From: Flammula alnicola
Taxonomy: Eukaryota > Basidiomycota > Agaricomycetes > Agaricales > Strophariaceae
Assembly (NCBI GenBank): GCA_015499995.1
Contig: JADNRV010000354.1
Coordinates: 1 to 46,919 of the forward strand
Reading direction: 5' to 3'
DNA: 46,919 bases
Shown: one piece after another, positions 41,900 to 46,919 of the stretch
Numbering within the stretch: the stretch's first letter is position 1
Layout: every line of letters starts with the position of its first letter
Notes under the pieces: model-generated
What the model was told of the DNA's origin: nothing
Database searches by the model: none
The model's input: only the letters and a program-made list of their open reading frames with translations
Made by a program: the position numbers and the translations under genes

Positions 41900-42001
41900 T
41901 GACAACGGTGAGGTTCGAACTCACGCCCTTTCGGACTGGATAGAATGCTTCCCATGAGGGTAACCTAATTCCAGCGCCTTAGACCACTCGGCCACGTTGC
42001 C
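41900..42001 (-). tRNA. tRNA-Leu (anticodon UAG) with 22-nt intron
   Basis: The reverse complement folds as a class II tRNA. Acceptor GGCAACG pairs with CGTTGTC (one G-U), and the D-arm sequence is GGCCGAGTGGTCTAAGG. Anticodon stem CTGGA/TCCAG flanks a loop with TAG at 41965-41967. There is a long variable arm (TCCGAAAGGGC) and a T arm GTGAG-TTCGAAC-CTCAC, with A as discriminator. The intron (41942-41963) follows position 37, the standard site for tRNA splicing endonuclease. It reads CUA codons. B-box GGTTCGAAC-type and A-box sequences serve as internal Pol III promoter. Confidence 0.95.
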
Positions 42002-42193
42002 TGTGAATTGAGTTCTCTTTTTCGCTATATGTCACTATGCACTCTACTTGGGATTTACTCGATAGTGGATTCCGCGGCGCCTCATAGTCTGTCAATGCGA
42101 GTCATATACAACTCTTAATCATTCACACACATACGCCAATGTGTTAACGCTGTCTTTTTACCTTCTGAATCCCAGCCGCCTCGTGTAATAACC

Positions 42194-44800
42194 ATGGGCG
42201 TACACGGCCTGACCACATATCTACGGGAGAAAAAACGGTTGCTTTCTGCCACTACCGTCCTCTCTTCTTCAGCGAAGAATTCAGTTCCCGTCGTGGTAGA
42301 TGGTTGGTCGTGAGTCAAATATGTCCTCAGGAGCCAATATAACTCAATAAGATAAAGTTTCATTTATGACCTTTATCAGAGCTCCAATCTTCCTTGGGTG
42401 TATGGAGGGGAATACGTCGAGTTTGTGCATCTCGTGAAAAATGTTGTCGAATGTTGGATCAAGGTCGGACTTCAAGTATATTTTGTATTTGACGGTTTGT
42501 GAACCTCTTTAACAAAATTTCACCGGTTTTCCATCTTATATTGGAATGTAGGTGCATGCCCAGATTTAAAATTTCCGACGGTCGTGTCTCGCCTCAACCA
42601 GTCCCATGTACAGCCGGCGCAACTCTTTTTTCGGACATCTACGTCCTCGAGATCCACTGGAAGGTTCCTCAATGAAACACGCATTCTCCCACCGCTTGCT
42701 TACTCGGCTTGCATTTACGCTCTGGAAACACTCCGACCTACAACAGACGGGTTGGAACTCCATTTTGCAGATGAAGAGGGCGATCCATATGCTGTAGAAT
42801 TGGCCGGCAGGCTGGGGGGATATGTCATCGGGAACGACTCGGATTTCGTTATCCTCAACTCGGATGGATACCGCGGCTATATACCCTTGGATGAGATGGT
42901 GTGGCAGACACCTCTGCAAGAAGACATAGAACCGGTTAACAACGATGACGCCGATTTTCAGACAGTGAGAAAACCAAAAGCGAAACGAAAGGCCGTTCAC
43001 AACCCTCAAAATCTAGGGGGCCTTCTGCCTCCAGAGAATACAGAGGAGTTGTCCTTGTCTTTCATCTCCTACAGTCCCGAGACGCTGGCTAAGCAATTAA
43101 ACATCCCTGCCAGCCTCCTTCCTTTGTTTGGAGCCCTTGTCGGAAACGATTTCTCCAAGGAATCCGAATCAAATTCTCGCAAGATCCAAGCTCTGTTCTT
43201 TGAGCGGCAGCTCACTCTCACACAACGGATAGACAAAGTTGCAAGCACGATGCACTCCGTGGTATCACCAGGAACCCCACGACGAAAAGCAAAACATCAA
43301 GTTGGCAGTGTCATGGATCTCATTGATAGGATGGTCAACGCTCTTTTGTCAAGACTAGCAACGACCATGGGTTCCGGAGAAATTGAAGCCATCGTGGATA
43401 AAATCGTTAATGCCACCTTACAGTACGCCATCCCGAAGTACGGAGGAGACGTCACCGGTCGGGAAGGCCTTTGGGCTACAAGTGTCTGCGCATTGCATGA
43501 TCCTGAGGCCTGTTCCATCCTTCCTATGATTTCCCACAATGTTATGCTTCAAGCTGAGAAGTCGGACCAAGCGGATCCTAATTTGCTCGAAGCGAGAGAA
43601 AAATACCTGGACGCGTATCGGAGTGGCTTGCTCTCCCCAAAAAGCATGGACATTCTTAACACAGGATCCTCATGGGCTCGGCTGTTCCTTGAACATCCTG
43701 ATGTAGAGACAGTCGGACGGAGTATTGGAAGACCGATCCGAGAATGGATTTACACTATTTTGGACGACACTGTTGGTCTACCTACCGCCGAAATAGCTGC
43801 GGACAGTACGACAGGCGATAAGGCAGTGAAAGGAACAAATGTCGATGAAGAGTCCGACGACGACGAACTCATCGATGTTGTTGAGTCCGACGACGAGGAT
43901 AGCCCAGTGCGCACCGACTTCCTTGCACCACTGAAAGGCGAATTACACCGCCTCCATGCTGAAGATTCATCAGAGGATGAAGCTACCGAACCTCCGGCTT
44001 CGATCATTTCCCATCGAAGTCTACCCACCAGTCCTCCAGTTGTTACCGATTACCTTCGACGAGGAACCAGGATAGCCTCAGAGACAGTCGACGTCAAGCC
44101 CCTCTCCATGATGCTGTCCTCCATCTCTCTTGTCGACTACGCCGATGAAAATGCTCCGCCACTAGTTCTGAGATCTAAAGAAGATCGCTTCACAATCTTC
44201 CTCCGCATACTCCAATCCGACATTTCATCTGTGCGACAACTGCCGTCCGAAACTGTTCTCGCAGTACTTGCTGTTCGCTGGGTTGTCAACATTTTGCATC
44301 TTCGTTGGCAAGAAACAGGTAGCAAGGAGCGCGAAAAAGAACGATGGAGAAAAAATGAAGCCCGCTCCTTCCTTTCATCCTTCACATGGGCGTCTAGTGA
44401 TGTCACTGGCGCCCATCATCTGAAATCAGACCCACCGCCCATAGAGGACAGGAACATTCAACTCACTGCTCAGGTCCTGATGGCGATGGACACCATTGAA
44501 CAACTCGCCCAGACTCTGCTTCTTACAGAACGAGCGCCGAGCAGCGCTCATCAACTGTCAGGGACAGCTTTCCACGGACTGTTGACAGGAGCAGCAACTT
44601 TTACACCTTCTCTTCCAAACGGTGTTTGGGATACCACGGAGATGGGACTGTCTGATGCATTCCAGCCAGAACCCACAAAGAAAACAAAGAAGAGCAAAGC
44701 AGACAAAGCAGTACCGGTGGTTCCGAGCAAAGTCAAGGGATCCAAGGCGAATGCACCGAGTCAAGGGCTATTTGCATTGCTGGGGGATATAGATGCGTAG
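42194..44800 (+). CDS. Asteroid-domain (FEN1/XPG-like) nuclease-family protein
   Basis: Three exons (42194-42309, 42358-42494, 42552-44800) give 833 aa. The N-terminus MGVHGLTTYLRE and VVDGWSFIYDLY match the PIN/XPG-N fold of asteroid proteins. VYFVFDGACPDLK, then FADEEGDPYAVELAG and VIGNDSDFVIL supply the acidic metal-site residues (D, E, D) expected of the XPG/FEN superfamily. IPASLLPLFGALVGNDF corresponds to the start of the helical region. The long C-terminal part is helical and polar with an acidic Asp/Glu/Ser stretch (residues ~560-620) and a Lys-rich end. The family is related to structure-specific nucleases, but activity and substrates are poorly known. The key acids seem kept, so catalysis is possible. 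Confidence 0.88.
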
Positions 44801-45153
44801 TATCGTATCTTTTGGAGGGGACTAGAAATGCAGTGTAGCGGTGTGTATTTTTGGCTGTACATTCTAATATATACTTGGATCATAGTTTGAATTTGAGCTT
44901 ACTACACAGCTGCGGCCTTCGCATGTCACATCAACGTCGATCTCTCCGGATCCGGGCTTTTCAGTGCAATTTAATGGCCTCTGCACAACACTAACATTCG
45001 TGGTCACACCTAGGATTTCATATTACTGATGTTCACTGCAAGCCATCCAACAAGCGATATCTTCACTTTTTGGTTTGCATTGTTGTCTGAGGTGGGCTGT
45101 GTGTTGAAGGTTGCTCTCGACCAAATTTATCACTAAATGTATGCTTTACCCAG

Positions 45154-45703
45154 ACGTTAACGAAACCCGACGCCCGAGGAAAAATTGCCCTTCTACTATG
45201 GACAGAGTGCTACATCGAATCTGGACAAGTTCCATTGTATCGAGTGCACCGTGCGGCCTATGAACCTGTCAAGGCATGGCTGGAAGCCCTTAACATGTGA
45301 GTATAGCACTTACACTGATACCTTGTTTCGAAAAAAATATTGATTCCCGGGTTTCAATTCAAGGTCACGGTTTGCTCTTGAAGCATGACATAGAACATGG
45401 CGATCTTACATTCAGAGAATATGTTATACGATCTTGCGTACATGACATTCGTCCAAGGGGCAACGCGTCTTCCAGGCTTCCCCCCACTACCCTGCAACTG
45501 GATCCAGAAACGCATATTATCGTTGTTGGTTTGAGCGCCCTTGGCTATATTATATTCTAACTACATATTTACTTTATAGACTTCGCCGAGTACATTATGA
45601 CGAGAGTCATAAATTCGACGAGCACCCTCACCAATTGGAACTCTCGTCAAATACGACTCCGGAGAACGACTACTTGAATGGAAAAAGTCTATTCTGTGGT
45701 TGA
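45154..45703 (+). CDS. Possible 3' exons of an unknown gene
   Basis: An exon-like stretch at 45154-45296 follows CCCAG and ends at a GTGAGT donor (phase 2). It reads TKPDARGKIALLLWTECYI and continues through SGQVPLYRVHRAAYEPVKAW. Joined to 45580 (after TTTATAG) it continues in frame as ILRRVHYDESHKF to a TGA at 45703. The composition looks protein-like and the phases agree, but the 283-nt intron is long for this genome and no upstream exons or start were found. It could be a gene remnant. The family is not recognised. Confidence 0.3.
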
Positions 45704-46386
45704 ATCACATTGATTCACGTCGCATCCAATTTAATACATATTTGCTCTACATATGTTGCTATGCATTTAACCTCGGAGTGCTTCTTCCAACTCACAATCA
45801 ACCATAAGTAATCGGTGTAATAGTCGCCATGACTCGTTATTCCGCATATGTCAAATAGATATCGGGCTGATTACGCCGCTCTCACCGGCGCATAGCCAAG
45901 ATGGAAATATCGCGGGAAACATGTGCAGTGCACACCCTGTCCACAATGCCACTGATTGTCACTCGACCACGTTCATTTATCAGTACTAGTCAAGTACTTA
46001 GGCCATGCTTACGACACGTTGAGTTAAGTGACCCACATCAATCATGGAGGATAAAGTTGGCACTGCGTTACCAAGGTGTACGAAATGATAAATTTGCGAA
46101 TGTTAAAATGTATTGCAGTGAAAACTTGAATCATCGGTATGCGATGCTTCTTGCAATCGTGGGCCAACATTAGTTAGATAGTAGTATACACTGGACCGCC
46201 ACAGTCAGCGCTTGTACAGGGACCTGGACCTGGTACCCTATTAATATCCGCAAAAGGAACATCGCCACACGCCAGCTGGAATCGCGATGTTGTTTATCTT
46301 AGATTTTTACCGCCTGCCAACCACGAGTCTTGCCCGGAGGGGCGCAGCTCCATTGTAGCATGTAAAAGGCAGTGTCTCCTGGAGCA

Positions 46387-46393
46387 TATATAA
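46387..46393 (+). promoter_or_regulatory. TATA box of the ubiquitin-like gene
   Basis: TATATAA lies 69 bp upstream of the ATG at 46462, a plausible core promoter distance for a short leader. Confidence 0.45.
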
Positions 46394-46461
46394 AGAGGAT
46401 GCAAACGTCCTGTTACAGAAGTAAGTAAGCCTTCGACCTGTCTGCCACTGGACTTCTTATC

Positions 46462-46919
46462 ATGCCTTCCAACAATCAACATTCGTCGACCAAGCTTATT
46501 GTCGGTACCCCGCTATACAGGCAGGCTATTACCTCTCCTGCTGACGTGGTTACATTTCAATATGACCATTCATGTGTATTTGTGAAGCCTGCAGAGAACT
46601 ATCAGGTGAGTTTCACCTCCAACCCTATAGGAATCCTCATAAATAACCGTTTTATCTACTCTATTCTTCAGCAAGCTGTTGATATTGCTCAGAAGGAGTT
46701 TGACCAACTCGTCAACGTGCCACGAGAGCGCATCGGCTTCGCTTTAGATGACATTACGCATGGTGGGCGACATGTCAGAATATCTGAGAGCGCCTGGCCC
46801 GCCGTGACGGCCAAGCTAACGAGAGGGACGATCATCAACATTATCGTTCGTCCAGACCCAGACGCGAAAGTTCCTCCACCACAGTACCTAGAGATTCCCA
46901 TTCCGACTGTGCCACCCAA
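46462..46919 (+). CDS. Ubiquitin-like-domain protein (partial, runs off the window)
   Basis: Exon 1 (46462-46605) and exon 2 (46672 to the window end) are in frame. After a short polar start (MPSNNQHSSTKLIVG), a beta-rich region VVTFQYDHSCVFVKPAEN leads, after the intron, into QKEFDQL...PRERIGFALDD, then GGRHVRISESAWP and LTRGTIINIIVRPD. The alternation of strands and the final hydrophobic strand resemble the ubiquitin-like domains of large uncharacterised mushroom families. A Pro-rich segment (VPPPQYLEIP) begins at the window edge. Function is unknown, and the C-terminus is missing. Confidence 0.6.
   Translation, partial: MPSNNQHSSTKLIVGTPLYRQAITSPADVVTFQYDHSCVFVKPAENYQVSFTSNPIGILINNRFIYSILQQAVDIAQKEFDQLVNVPRERIGFALDDITHGGRHVRISESAWPAVTAKLTRGTIINIIVRPDPDAKVPPPQYLEIPIPTVPP

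Larger units (their letters stand above)
44801..46461. other. Mostly intergenic, with a possible gene end
   Basis: Apart from the candidate exons listed at 45154-45703, this 1.6 kb shows no gene, RNA or repeat that I can support. Confidence 0.4.

Overview
The window looks like nuclear DNA of a mushroom-forming basidiomycete (Agaricomycete). Genes sit on both strands, are cut by many 45-70 nt GT-AG introns, and include lineage-typical families: an F-box/leucine-rich protein, a DUF6534 membrane protein, multi-intron P450 and MFS genes, a MULE-type transposase with SWIM and CCHC fingers, and a tyrosine-recombinase (DIRS order) retroelement. The species cannot be named from sequence alone. All products were assigned by reading translations by eye. 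Splice junctions were checked for frame wherever exon coordinates are given.

Layout. 1-10 kb holds the 3' end of an acidic protein gene, an F-box gene (-), a FIT/Scs3 lipid-droplet protein (+), N-acetylglucosamine kinase (-), two tandem ERV14/cornichon cargo-receptor genes (-) and an RRM/RGG RNA-binding protein (-). 10.6-12.5 kb is a degraded patch with an orphan C2H2 zinc-finger exon, a ~92-bp tandem repeat and a MULE transposase remnant. 13-26 kb holds an alpha/beta hydrolase (+), a DUF6534 protein (-), a truncated secreted aspartic protease (-), a cytochrome P450 (+) and an MFS monocarboxylate-type transporter (-).

26.6-33.5 kb is a nearly complete DIRS-order element on the minus strand, 6,954 bp long. 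It has split direct repeats in the order A1-gag-RT/RNaseH-YR-B1A2-accessory ORF-B2, and the internal B1A2 sequence is exactly the head-to-tail junction of the outer ends. Its recombinase gene is interrupted by a 616-bp non-autonomous hAT element with TAGTGTTT termini and a perfect 8-bp target duplication, and it has also lost one base in a C run. The gag frame and the RT frame both stay open over the same 1.25 kb, with start codons 10 nt apart.

33.8-35.1 kb is a relic of a repeated, transposase-like family. 35.5-46.9 kb returns to ordinary genes: a 12-exon acyl-CoA/4-coumarate-CoA ligase-type enzyme ending in a peroxisomal AKL signal (with one GC-AG intron), a protein with a small-Tim-like twin CX3C motif, a conserved unknown, a tRNA-Leu(UAG) with a 22-nt intron, an asteroid-domain nuclease-like protein, and the start of a ubiquitin-like protein.

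The host genes do not form one pathway or an obvious biosynthetic cluster. The P450, MFS transporter, hydrolase and ligase are spread over 25 kb with mobile DNA between them. The most unusual structure is the retroelement with its overprinted frames, accessory ORF and nested insertion.
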